Below, one piece after another: positions 1-8,117 of a DNA stretch of 51,497 bases (positions are counted from its first letter, which is position 1; each line of letters opens with the position of its first letter). Source of the stretch: a virus; IMG/VR virus record IMGVR_UViG_3300034374_010380, positions 1-51,497 of that record. The stretch is one strand, 5' to 3'. The notes beneath the pieces were generated by a model that was not told the origin of the DNA, did no database searches, and saw only the letters and a program-made list of their open reading frames with translations. The translations under genes were made by a program, and so were the position numbers.

Positions 1-1994
1 TCGTTTGAATACCCCTTAGTAGGAGCGTTAGCCACTGTGGGCTCTGGTGTTTCTTGGTTTTCATGTAGCTTCTGAAGTCCAACAGGCTCAGCAGATCCTA
101 GTTGACGAGTTGACCAGAAGTTTTTGATCTGATAGGCAGTATCTAAATTATAGAAAGCTGATTGTGCAATGATAGATTGCTTTTGACCTTCATTTAGAGA
201 CTCCCAAATCGGAGCATATGCTTCAGGCATTTCATCGATGAATTTGTGTCCTGATTTTTCTCCTTCGGCTTCATTTAAAACCTCCTCTGCTTTTTGTGTT
301 TGAGCAGCCGGCTGAATCTTAGATGCAGCCTCATTTATATTCTCCTCGGTCTTTTGTGTTTTGACCGACTCAATTAGAGAATCTATCTTACTAGAGATTG
401 TAGAATAATCTCCAGCAAATCCAGATTCAACCAATTCTGATTTTGAAACAGCTTCAGCGCTTTGTCTTGCACTTTCATTTAGGTTTTCACCCTTAGCTGC
501 TTTTGAACTCTCTGAGATGGATTGAACCTCCGAGATGTTCCCGTTTAGCTTCTCTGCCAAATAGTCAGAGTAAGCGATACCCTTATTTAGGTTTTCTGCG
601 ATATACTCAGAATAAGAAATATTTCTATTTACATTTTCCGCCAAGTATTCAGTGTATCCTATACCTTGGTCTAGTTTCTCTGCGATATACTCCGAGTAAG
701 CGATTCCTTTATCTAGGTTTTCTGCGATATACTCTGAGTAAGCTATACCTTTATCTAGATTTTCTGCAAGGTATTCTGAGTAAGAGATATTTCTATCAAG
801 ATTCTCAGCTACATACTCGGTATATTGTATTCCGTCGTCCAATTTCTCAGCTAAATATTTGCTATAGTCAATTGCTTGATCGACGTTTTCAGCGACATAC
901 TCAGAATAAGAGATAGACTTATCCACATTCTCGGCCAAGTATTTAGAATATGAAATGGTCTTATCCAAATTTTCTGCTAGGTATTTAGAATAAGTGATGC
1001 TGCTGTCAAGGTTTTCAGCTAGATACTCGCCATACTTGATAGCGCTCTCTAGATTCTCAGCTAAATACTCAGAGTACTTCTCTAATTTTTCCACCCTTTC
1101 CTCTAGGGCAGCACAATCAACAGATTTTTCGTTTGTCTCTGATTCAGAAACCTCCGCGTTAACCTGATTTTTCATTTCAACAATCTGTGACTCGATAGCT
1201 TCCATCTTATTCTTTAGCATAATGGAATACTGATTGAGCTCATCAGCAGTAACGTATTCTTTATTGGCCTCCATAATTTTGGATTTATTTTTTTCAGTAT
1301 TAAAGATTTCTTGGAACTCTTCGTTATTTTCAACTTTATATATCTTCACACCAGATTCATTTTCTATTCCTAGTGCCTCGTTTACACATTCTAAGTTGTC
1401 AATAATCGAAGTAGTGTTAATCTTATGTATATCATCCTCGGTAAACCCTGCGCTTTCGTATATTCTTTCTAGCTGTGCATCCTGAAATCCAGGATCAGCT
1501 ACAAGGTCATAAGTGAAGATCTTTTTGATTTGTACCTTCTTGTCAGGTCCGACATTACCCGCTGCTCTTGATGATATGGACAGAGGTATACCAGCATCAA
1601 CCAGTTTTTTAGCTATTTGTCCAGCTGGAGTATCAAGTAGTTTTACCTTTATCTTAAGAACTCTTCCGTCTTTATCGTATTCAAGATCCTCCACAACATG
1701 TGAGATATTCTTAAGTGAGACATCAAAATCCTTCGGGTGATCAAGCTCACCCAGCAATCTATTCTGCTTGATTTTTTCTCTTAGGTATTCTAAATGGGGA
1801 AGGTATTCGCCCTCTTCGTATACCCTTTTGTTATTATTCTCCTTGCCGAATTCAGCGGCAATACCTTGTAGAATATATTCACCGTCACTGGAATCCGCCT
1901 TAGAAACAGCAAGATTATTTTCTTGCTTTTCCAGAATGAATAATAGATTTTCATTCAGCATGTTTGAAAGATCTTCCATTTCTTGGCTTTTCAT
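1..1994 (-). CDS. 21: Prohead core protease (gp21-like) fused to repeat-rich scaffold-like region, 3' end off window
   Basis: The frame stays open from an ATG at 1994 to the left edge (664 codons, no stop), so the C-terminus lies outside the window. Residues about 40-180 match the T4 gp21-type prohead protease: GELDHP (His86) and SISSRAAG (Ser141/142) are placed like the family's catalytic His and Ser, with LDTPAGQIAKKL between them. Such enzymes mature the capsid and scaffold after assembly. After residue about 300 come thirteen copies of a 14-residue helical repeat, then an acidic Glu/Ala region. In T4 the protease (gp21) and scaffold (gp22) are separate proteins, so a fusion is inferred here. 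An in-frame ATG at codon 6 is an alternative start. A GATATATA element ends 11 nt upstream. The major capsid gene would be expected to follow, beyond the left edge. Protease assignment is fairly sure; the scaffold role is inference. Confidence 0.8.
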   Translation of the reverse strand, partial: MKSQEMEDLSNMLNENLLFILEKQENNLAVSKADSSDGEYILQGIAAEFGKENNNKRVYEEGEYLPHLEYLREKIKQNRLLGELDHPKDFDVSLKNISHVVEDLEYDKDGRVLKIKVKLLDTPAGQIAKKLVDAGIPLSISSRAAGNVGPDKKVQIKKIFTYDLVADPGFQDAQLERIYESAGFTEDDIHKINTTSIIDNLECVNEALGIENESGVKIYKVENNEEFQEIFNTEKNKSKIMEANKEYVTADELNQYSIMLKNKMEAIESQIVEMKNQVNAEVSESETNEKSVDCAALEERVEKLEKYSEYLAENLESAIKYGEYLAENLDSSITYSKYLAENLDKTISYSKYLAENVDKSISYSEYVAENVDQAIDYSKYLAEKLDDGIQYTEYVAENLDRNISYSEYLAENLDKGIAYSEYIAENLDKGIAYSEYIAEKLDQGIGYTEYLAENVNRNISYSEYIAENLNKGIAYSDYLAEKLNGNISEVQSISESSKAAKGENLNESARQSAEAVSKSELVESGFAGDYSTISSKIDSLIESVKTQKTEENINEAASKIQPAAQTQKAEEVLNEAEGEKSGHKFIDEMPEAYAPIWESLNEGQKQSIIAQSAFYNLDTAYQIKNFWSTRQLGSAEPVGLQKLHENQETPEPTVANAPTKGYSN
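531..1076 (-). repeat. 13 tandem copies of a 42-bp / 14-residue coding repeat
   Basis: Inside the protease-scaffold frame, thirteen consecutive 14-residue units of the form Y-S-E-Y-L-A-E-N-L-D-K-G-I-A run without gaps (546 bp). Tyr1, Tyr4, Ala6, Glu7, Leu/Val9 and Ile13 are nearly invariant while positions 10-12 and 14 vary. Fourteen residues equal two heptads, so a long amphipathic helix or coiled coil is likely. DNA copies are diverged at synonymous sites, so selection is on the protein. Confidence 0.9.
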
Positions 1995-2005
1995 TTATTT
2001 AACTT

Positions 2006-2013
2006 TATATATC
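2006..2013 (-). promoter_or_regulatory. GATATATA element (putative late promoter)
   Basis: On the minus strand this reads GGATATATAAA, ending 11 nt before the protease start. It belongs to a set of near-identical elements upstream of many genes here and resembles the T4 late promoter box (TATAAATA) in position and composition. Confidence 0.5.
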
Positions 2014-2047
2014 CAAACTAATTTTTGGAAAATTCGACGTTTTTTTA

Positions 2048-4774
2048 TCAGGCGTATTTAATAGCTGCTTCTAGCTTGGTTGCAAATCTCAATGCCGCAT
2101 CAAATCCTAATTCTCCCTTCTTAACCACTCTCTTCCTGTCACCAATTTTAGCGAGGTTGTTCTTGAGTATAATTCTCTTTGGTTCATGCTCTCTGTCGTA
2201 TCTAACCTTAGCGTATGTAATATTGTCCCAATCGGAAATTCCAAGATCTCTTTTTAGTTCCTCACTACCGAATTCATCCAATGGATTCGTACCTCCTCTA
2301 GCATCTTTATCCCTCAGAACGGTTGAGTTCTTTCTGGTTTTTACAACAAGATCATCCATGCTCATTTCTTCACCATCTGGGGTAGAAACTTCGACTTCCT
2401 CAGTTTCTTCAGTATCCTCTTCTGGTTCTGGAGGAGCTACATATTCAGCAAATCCATACCTTGGTGTTTCAACCTCATCCAATGAGGTTACCTCAACTAG
2501 AACAGGATCTCCGTCGGAAGGTCTTTTGCTTGTTTCGTCTACAACGAAATACTTATAGTCTCCAGCATCGTCGGTATCATTTGGATCTACAAATTCTATA
2601 GAATCAACCTTGTAGATTATAACCGGATATTGACCCCAATCATTCTCACTCACCGAAGCTAACTCAATTCCCGAGTATTCAGTTTCCCATTCTCCCTCAC
2701 CGTAATCAGGTGCTTCCGGAGCTTCAACTTCTTCAGCGGCCTCTTTTTCTGGTTTCTCAGTTTTTACCACAGGCTCATCCTCCGGAGCTACTTTGACACC
2801 CAGCTCTTTTTTGACCTCAGCTTCGATCTCGGCTTTTATATCATCATATTTTTCTTTCCTCTCCGTGAGCTCAGCTAATTTAGTAAACTCACTGAAAGTT
2901 AAAGCCTCATTTTTCTCAAGTATGTAGTTAGCTACAGATTCACTAACTGAAGCACCACGTAAAGACCCCTCACCAGGTAAAGGCATAATCTCAGCTAGAT
3001 CCAAATCCTGTATTTGGGTATCAGTTAAAAGTGTACCCTCTGTGTTTATCCTCTTACCGTCCGAATTGGAGTAATTAAACCTATATTTTTCCAAAGCGTC
3101 CTTAGGAACACACATAGGATAATCTGGAGCCTTTCCGTATGTCTTTTCTAAAAGTCTCCAGTCGCAATAACCAACTAGAGATGTACCTATAGTGAAATCT
3201 GCTATTTCCGGAATAGCAGCGATCTGGAACTCCAGATCATCATTGTCGAATGTTCCTCTTTCAAACTTATCAGTGTTAGAGAAAGATAGCATAACTATAT
3301 TATTGTCAGTAACTATCTTTTGAAGCATCTCTGAATTAACCTGCATCAAAACAAAAATTGATCTACCAGCTGCTTCTCCTATCTTAACTAGCTCCATAGT
3401 AGTTCTGGTATCGTCTTTCATCGCAGTCAAGATATCAAAGAAAACATCCCAACCTGAAGCTCCGCCGTCGCTAGTCCAGCAGACAGTGATTGATCTTCCT
3501 AACGGAATGTTCTTTGGGTTAAAGGTACCATAGGCAAAGTCCTCAACCTCTCCGTAACGGGGTGCTTGTTTATCACTATACCAATTCCAAAGCTGATTAA
3601 CCCCTGAACCAATCACCTGGAGTGCTAATAATATCCACCCGACCGGATTAGTTGATTCTGCTGCAACTACTGCACCTGCTCCGCCAGATGCCGCTGCTCT
3701 AGCTCCAACCCCTGCTGCTGCAGCAGCTCCCCTTGATGCTAATTGTGCTGCTGCCGCTTGCTTCACCGATTGTGCAGCTGCTCCTCTTAATAATACATTT
3801 CCAGTAGCTCTAGTGGAGTAAGCTAATCCACCTTTTACAAATGCACCAGATGGGAGAACCACCCTTCCGGCATTGGCCAGAGAGGTAGCGCCTCTTCCTG
3901 CAACTAGTCTGCTTGCGAAATTTTTCAAAGTAGAAAGTCCGCCAGCACCTGAAACTCTAGAGGCTAAAGAAGCTGGTCTAGCCCACTTGTATATCCCATA
4001 TCCAGTTTTAGCAAGTGTCCAAGTTGTAAATATTCCGCCTACCGCGGTGAGAGCAAGATAACCAGCTCCCATTGCACCTATAGCAATAACAGCGTCCTTA
4101 GCGTAATCCATGGTTTTTTCCATCAGATCCTCAGGATCGGTCACCTCTCCAGCAGGGATCGTGTAATCCATCTCACAAAGAATGAGTTCACCAACTTCAT
4201 ATTTTTTCGTCACTCTCAATGCGCTCCTAGATGCAGGAACTGGCTGTCCCTCACCATCGAAAAAATCAACAATAACAGCTTGTGGCGAATCTTCAGGAAT
4301 ATCCTCCATGTTTAGATCCGACTTTAGCTCCCCATCCTTTATGAGTTTTTGTATCGCCGCATTCAGCTTCTGAAATTTCCTAAGTGCTTCAGCATTAATG
4401 TCAGAATCGTCGTCTGCTGCTTCGTTTATATAGGATGAGAAATTCTGTACTTTATTACCGCTAACTAAATTCTTTATCTGATCTCCAACGTAATCATAAA
4501 CGGGATTACTAAAATTAGCTGCACCCTCTAATATAGATTCAGCTTTCTTGAATCTTCTATCCTCAGATTCAGCTTGCCATTCCCTAGGATTAGCATCTAG
4601 CCATTTTTGCCACTTATCGCTGTAAGCCCACCACTGGAAATCGTTTAATTCCATCTCCTCACCCTCCAGGGTAAGGGGCAGATTCATAAGAGGGAAAATA
4701 TTTTCCTCTGATCCTGGTTCTTCCCCACCAACTGTGCCCTTATAGGTGAGTCCTTTTTTGAAAGCTAATATCAT
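2048..4774 (-). CDS. Large Ala-rich hypothetical protein, possible internal virion protein
   Basis: This 908-residue protein is not recognised. Residues 1-200 are hydrophilic and Trp-containing. Residues 224-255 form a hydrophobic Gly/Ala segment, 275-375 are extremely Ala/Gly/Arg-rich, and 376-395 form a second hydrophobic stretch (GWILLALQVIGSG). Residues 650-800 are acidic with Pro/Glu runs, and the C-terminus is basic. The size, central membrane-like segments and position directly upstream of the prohead protease suggest a virion component, perhaps one packed in the head or delivered with DNA; that is inference. A GGATATATT element lies 25 nt upstream, inside the end of the preceding gene. 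The gap to the previous stop is only 16 nt. Confidence 0.7.
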   Translation of the reverse strand: MILAFKKGLTYKGTVGGEEPGSEENIFPLMNLPLTLEGEEMELNDFQWWAYSDKWQKWLDANPREWQAESEDRRFKKAESILEGAANFSNPVYDYVGDQIKNLVSGNKVQNFSSYINEAADDDSDINAEALRKFQKLNAAIQKLIKDGELKSDLNMEDIPEDSPQAVIVDFFDGEGQPVPASRSALRVTKKYEVGELILCEMDYTIPAGEVTDPEDLMEKTMDYAKDAVIAIGAMGAGYLALTAVGGIFTTWTLAKTGYGIYKWARPASLASRVSGAGGLSTLKNFASRLVAGRGATSLANAGRVVLPSGAFVKGGLAYSTRATGNVLLRGAAAQSVKQAAAAQLASRGAAAAAGVGARAAASGGAGAVVAAESTNPVGWILLALQVIGSGVNQLWNWYSDKQAPRYGEVEDFAYGTFNPKNIPLGRSITVCWTSDGGASGWDVFFDILTAMKDDTRTTMELVKIGEAAGRSIFVLMQVNSEMLQKIVTDNNIVMLSFSNTDKFERGTFDNDDLEFQIAAIPEIADFTIGTSLVGYCDWRLLEKTYGKAPDYPMCVPKDALEKYRFNYSNSDGKRINTEGTLLTDTQIQDLDLAEIMPLPGEGSLRGASVSESVANYILEKNEALTFSEFTKLAELTERKEKYDDIKAEIEAEVKKELGVKVAPEDEPVVKTEKPEKEAAEEVEAPEAPDYGEGEWETEYSGIELASVSENDWGQYPVIIYKVDSIEFVDPNDTDDAGDYKYFVVDETSKRPSDGDPVLVEVTSLDEVETPRYGFAEYVAPPEPEEDTEETEEVEVSTPDGEEMSMDDLVVKTRKNSTVLRDKDARGGTNPLDEFGSEELKRDLGISDWDNITYAKVRYDREHEPKRIILKNNLAKIGDRKRVVKKGELGFDAALRFATKLEAAIKYA

Positions 4775-4790
4775 ATCAGATAATTTAGTT

Positions 4791-5582
4791 TTATTCGGAA
4801 TATATCCTCTCGTAAGACTGGGATATCAAGTTTATTACCTTTTCTATATATCCCTCATTTCTGAGCTTTTTAAAGGCAAGATTACCGACTGAAAATTCCC
4901 CATTCTTGGAAAGACCCTCTTTCCTCATATTTTGTATTTTCTCCTTGAGTCTAATTAGTCTTCCGTACATCTTCTTAGCATCCGACGGAATCTCTGGCAT
5001 GGAGATAAGTTTAGTTTGCATAGAGTTTATCTCAGAAGCTATCCCGTCAAATTTTCGATTAACGTCTTGCTCGTCCACCTCGGGAGGATCGAATTTGGGT
5101 TTTCTAACCCATTTGCCATTTAGAAGAGAATAAAGGCCAGATGCTGTGTGAGGCTCCGATACGTCTTGTAGATAAAGTTCAACATCATGGTTGCGGATTA
5201 TGATATTATGTCTAAGATTCCATATAAATCTTATGCCATCTACCGCTTTTTTAAGAACCTCCTTTTTAGCATCAACTTTGGAAAAATCCACTAACACGTG
5301 GACATCCAGATCAGAGTAGTCCGTGTAATTGTAATTAGCTAGAGATCCAGTGAGCTGGATGTCTTCTATAGGAACACCTGGTAGCAACTCCGAAAACTTC
5401 TCATAGAAGTCTTCAGCAATGGACAAAAGCTTTCGCCTAACCAAAGGATCAAATACCCATTTTTCTCCACCACCGGAGGTTGAGTACTTTTCCCAGAAAT
5501 TAGGATTCAATTCATCGTTATAGAAAGGACCAACTCTATCCTCATTTAGAACGAATAAACGAAAATCTTTTACCTTCGACAC
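4791..5582 (-). CDS. Nucleotidyltransferase (Pol beta superfamily)
   Basis: This 263-residue protein carries the nucleotidyltransferase signature: LTGSLANYNY (Gly79-Ser80) followed by SDLDVHVLVDF, giving metal-binding Asp91 and Asp93, with a likely third carboxylate in NHDVELYLQD (about 133-140). This is the DNA polymerase beta-like fold used to transfer NMPs to nucleic acids, small molecules or proteins; the substrate cannot be told from sequence. The remaining C-terminal half is helical and basic. The start is GTG at 5582, and a GATATATA element lies 22 nt upstream. It sits at the downstream end of the DNA-metabolism block. Confidence 0.7.
   Translation of the reverse strand: MSKVKDFRLFVLNEDRVGPFYNDELNPNFWEKYSTSGGGEKWVFDPLVRRKLLSIAEDFYEKFSELLPGVPIEDIQLTGSLANYNYTDYSDLDVHVLVDFSKVDAKKEVLKKAVDGIRFIWNLRHNIIIRNHDVELYLQDVSEPHTASGLYSLLNGKWVRKPKFDPPEVDEQDVNRKFDGIASEINSMQTKLISMPEIPSDAKKMYGRLIRLKEKIQNMRKEGLSKNGEFSVGNLAFKKLRNEGYIEKVINLISQSYERIYSE
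4800..4807 (-). promoter_or_regulatory. GGATATAT element, probable variant late promoter
   Basis: Minus-strand AGGATATATTCC lies 25 nt upstream of the 908-residue gene, inside the last codons of the nucleotidyltransferase gene. It differs from the consensus in the last A, so support is weaker than for intergenic copies. Confidence 0.3.
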
Positions 5583-5604
5583 AAAAAAGGGAATTATTTG
5601 GATT

Positions 5605-5612
5605 TATATATC
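5605..5612 (-). promoter_or_regulatory. GATATATA element (putative late promoter)
   Basis: Minus strand TTTGGATATATAAATCC, 22 nt upstream of the GTG start of the nucleotidyltransferase, in a 63-nt intergenic gap. It is almost identical over 12 nt to the copy upstream of the prohead protease. Confidence 0.5.
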
Positions 5613-5645
5613 CAAACAATTCCCGGTATAACAGAGGAAGTACCT

Positions 5646-6362
5646 CTAGGAAGATATTTTCTGTAGTGACTTTATAACAGTCTCCACGTCCTTCTCGCAA
5701 TATTCCTTTATCCTTTCTAAGGATTCCGGCGAATCCACCCCGCCCCAGAATACTCCCGAAACCATAGAACCGTCAATATCGTCCTTTGGTGAATCTATAC
5801 CGAGTGCACAAGATAAAAGATCTAAGCTAAGATATTTTTGTTGAACCCAGCTTCCGAAGGCAAAGATCTCTGAGGTGTCCAAGAATGGCAAATCCCAGGG
5901 TTTTTTATCCCATATAACCAAGGATCTAGGTAAGTCAATCATACCATTGAATAGCATTCTCTTTGCTATGCAGGGCACGTCAAATCCTTTTATGTTGTGA
6001 CCACAAAGCTTCATGCCCTTAACAGATGCATTGTTGAAAACCTTTGATGCCTTCTCCAATATGTCCTTCTCGTCGGCCCCATAAAAAGAGGTGAATCTAC
6101 TGGATCCATTATCGTCTAAGGCACCAAAGGAGATACAAACAATCCTAGAAAATTCAGGCTCCAAGCTTGCCTTCTCGAGGTATATCTCGTCGTCGCTCAG
6201 ATCCGACAATTTCTCATCAGAACGCCTGTAATAGTCACAGCGCTTACCCCAAAGAGCAGCCATTCTAGGATTATCTTCCGCAAGGGATTTTAGATTCTTA
6301 TGTCCAGTGGCGGTTTCAACATCAAAGAATAGGCAATTATTTACTATCTTACTTTCTATCAT
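5646..6362 (-). CDS. DEDDy-type 3'-5' exonuclease (PolB proofreading domain-like)
   Basis: This 238-residue protein has the three exonuclease motifs of the DEDDy class: LFFDVET (Asp14, Glu16), GHNIKGFDVP (Asp128) and the YxxxD motif YCEKD (Tyr221, Asp225). It resembles stand-alone exonucleases related to the proofreading domain of family B polymerases. The likely activity is 3'-5' DNA degradation or proofreading in replication or repair. The ATG overlaps the stop of the upstream Fpg/Nei gene by 4 nt, so the two are probably translationally coupled and may act together in repair. Confidence 0.8.
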   Translation of the reverse strand: MIESKIVNNCLFFDVETATGHKNLKSLAEDNPRMAALWGKRCDYYRRSDEKLSDLSDDEIYLEKASLEPEFSRIVCISFGALDDNGSSRFTSFYGADEKDILEKASKVFNNASVKGMKLCGHNIKGFDVPCIAKRMLFNGMIDLPRSLVIWDKKPWDLPFLDTSEIFAFGSWVQQKYLSLDLLSCALGIDSPKDDIDGSMVSGVFWGGVDSPESLERIKEYCEKDVETVIKSLQKISS

Positions 6363-7156
6363 ATCAAATTAAAAACTGTTTCTAATGTCCATTTACGGTC
6401 ATACCAGAAGGTCCTCCCACCCCTGTCTGATATTTTCAGCATATCCGGGTTTCCATAGCATTTCATAAAACCAGAAATATCAGATTTCCCTCCAAATGGA
6501 TTTTTCCAATCCTTTATAGTTCCACCCCCGATCTCATACACGTGAAGCGGTATGTCACGGCAGAGTTCAAATAGGGGATCACCATATTTTTCTATGTAAT
6601 CCCTAGCAGGCAGAAATGGATTAGCTCCAGGTATTCGGTAAAGAATCTCTGCTCTGAGATAGTTACCAATACCATTGAAATATCTTTGATCCATCAAAAC
6701 CTCATAGATCGGTTTCCCAAAGGTCTTCCTATCAAGATTGGAGAGGACGTTGCTACGAAATTCGAAATACTCCTGGGTAGGATCCGGTCCTCTCGATTCA
6801 TTCCAGTCTCCCCATTTCCATTTACCAAATCTCCTGATATCCACGAAAGCAAGATGACCCCCATCAGAGCAGTGAAAAAATAGGTGGGTATGCTTAATCT
6901 CACATCCGGGATTAGCCCATTGAAAATTTCCACCCATTCCCATAGTCATAATAAGATCCCTGGTTTCTCCTGACAAGTCCGAAGTAAGTTTCAATTTTAG
7001 CTCTTTACCCCTACTTTCTGCATGTAAGGTAAAATTATCGAAATTTACCTCCTTCCATTTATGTTCAGGATTCTTAGTAATATGTGAAAAGGACTTACCC
7101 TCCGATAGGTAGTTAACGTAGTCGGCGGTTAATTTTAATTCAGCTAATTCTGGCAC
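6359..7156 (-). CDS. Fpg/Nei-family DNA glycosylase without zinc finger cysteines
   Basis: This 265-residue protein begins MPELAE, giving the catalytic Pro2 and Glu3 of the formamidopyrimidine/endonuclease VIII family; Pro2 forces the GTG at 7156 as the start. Other family features are the conserved Lys in SRGKEL (about 51), DIRRFG (106-111) and the helix-two-turn-helix NGIGNYLRAEIL (161-172). The family removes oxidised bases and nicks the abasic site. At the C-terminus, where a four-Cys zinc finger is usual, only one Cys remains, but the beta-hairpin with its Arg persists (DRGGRTFWYD), as in 'zincless finger' members. It overlaps the downstream exonuclease by 4 nt. A candidate promoter block lies at 7161-7193. 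Confidence 0.88.
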   Translation of the reverse strand: MPELAELKLTADYVNYLSEGKSFSHITKNPEHKWKEVNFDNFTLHAESRGKELKLKLTSDLSGETRDLIMTMGMGGNFQWANPGCEIKHTHLFFHCSDGGHLAFVDIRRFGKWKWGDWNESRGPDPTQEYFEFRSNVLSNLDRKTFGKPIYEVLMDQRYFNGIGNYLRAEILYRIPGANPFLPARDYIEKYGDPLFELCRDIPLHVYEIGGGTIKDWKNPFGGKSDISGFMKCYGNPDMLKISDRGGRTFWYDRKWTLETVFNLI

Positions 7157-7160
7157 CTCT

Positions 7161-7193
7161 AAATTTTTTACAATAATAAGGATTAGAAACGCA
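7161..7193 (-). promoter_or_regulatory. Candidate early/middle promoter block shared with the ligase gene
   Basis: Minus strand begins TGCGTTTCTAATCCTTATTA and continues TTGTAAAAAAT, 37 nt before the glycosylase start. A very similar block, TGCGTT-CTA-T-CTTA-T-TTGT--AAAAT, lies at the same distance before the ligase gene. It differs from the GATATATA element, suggesting a separate transcription class. Confidence 0.35.
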
Positions 7194-7194
7194 C

Positions 7195-7217
7195 AGAAAA
7201 AACTATTTCCGGGAAAT
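7195..7217 (-). terminator. Weak possible terminator overlapping the UVDE-like stop
   Basis: On the minus strand ATTTC-CCG-GAAAT is followed by AG and a run of six T. The 5-bp stem is AT-rich and overlaps the stop codon, so this is tentative. Confidence 0.25.
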
Positions 7218-8081
7218 TTTATTGATCACCATAGGTCTTAGAGAGCTGCACTCACTCATGTACCTCAAACAAGAAATCTCACCACCTCCTGAATCAATAA
7301 CGCAATCAAAACAAAGTCCGAATGTAGGTATACGGTAACTTAAAAAATCAGAGGGCACAGGGGAAAGAAAAAATCCATCCTGATCAACCTCAGCGGATTC
7401 TGAATGAATAACAACAGGAATTCCTGAGTCCTCCCATGTAGAGGAGCTTAAAAATATAGCCTCCCGGTATGAAAGATTACCAGAATTAAAGGAGTGAGCA
7501 AGGAATCTAAATAATATTGGTATCTTGGTTTCATAATAGACCCCAGACAATAGATCAGTCACCGAGAATAGACTTGGTTTTTCGTCATTCATCACAGTAA
7601 CAAGGCTAACTATACCTTTACCAAGACTGATTAGTTCTTTACAAAACCTTTCCATAGTAACCTTCCTCATCCCATAAGCACTACCAACTCTCAAACCTAT
7701 CGATCTGTACGAAATGCCAAGAACTTCTAAGAACCCGTGTATCCTCACCAAGATCTCTTTCGTTTTTTCAACAACCTCATCGATTTGTGAGCCCAGAAAA
7801 AAATATGAGGGAAGATAAAAAAATAGTCTTTGTCCAGACCTTATCGATTTAGCGGTTCTTAATAGAAGATCGCTGTCACCGGTTTCATCATAACTAGAAA
7901 AATCAGGAAAAATGAAATTGCCAGGGATTTCTATACAAGTAATATTTAAACCCAGGCTAGAGTCCCGCTCTAACCTATCAGCAATAAAATTGAGCATACT
8001 GTCGCAAGAATATTCCGACTTTGACAACTGCAATTTGCCAGAAACATACCCAATGTTATTGGTGTTTTTACTTAGTATCAT
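7203..8081 (-). CDS. UV damage endonuclease (UVDE/UvsE)-like TIM-barrel protein, ligands degenerate
   Basis: This 292-residue protein follows the UVDE family in order: IGYVSGKLQL at the N-terminus, SGQRLFFYLPSYF where the family has a QRLSMHPGQ-like strand, GLRVGSAYG, VTVMNDEK (family LENDE-like), KIPILFRFLAHSFN (family IPVVxDxxHH-like), EAIFLSSSTW and IPVVIHSES. The family nicks DNA 5' of UV photoproducts. Judged from memory of the family, most metal-binding His/Asp/Glu positions are replaced here, so it may be catalytically inactive or altered. It is flanked by the glycosylase/exonuclease pair, consistent with a repair cluster. Fold assignment is moderate; activity is doubtful. Confidence 0.5.
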   Translation of the reverse strand: MILSKNTNNIGYVSGKLQLSKSEYSCDSMLNFIADRLERDSSLGLNITCIEIPGNFIFPDFSSYDETGDSDLLLRTAKSIRSGQRLFFYLPSYFFLGSQIDEVVEKTKEILVRIHGFLEVLGISYRSIGLRVGSAYGMRKVTMERFCKELISLGKGIVSLVTVMNDEKPSLFSVTDLLSGVYYETKIPILFRFLAHSFNSGNLSYREAIFLSSSTWEDSGIPVVIHSESAEVDQDGFFLSPVPSDFLSYRIPTFGLCFDCVIDSGGGEISCLRYMSECSSLRPMVINKISRK

Positions 8082-8117
8082 ACATGGATTTTACGGAGGA
8101 AAGGAACAAAAGTTTCT

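Noticed and set aside
503-2061. Plus-strand open frames over the left edge
   Set aside because: They are antisense to the continuous 664-codon protease-scaffold frame; the Tyr/Leu-rich one mirrors the 42-bp repeat.
3873-4373. Plus-strand open frames opposite the 908-residue gene
   Set aside because: They are short, without ribosome binding sites or family signs, and fully covered by the minus-strand gene.
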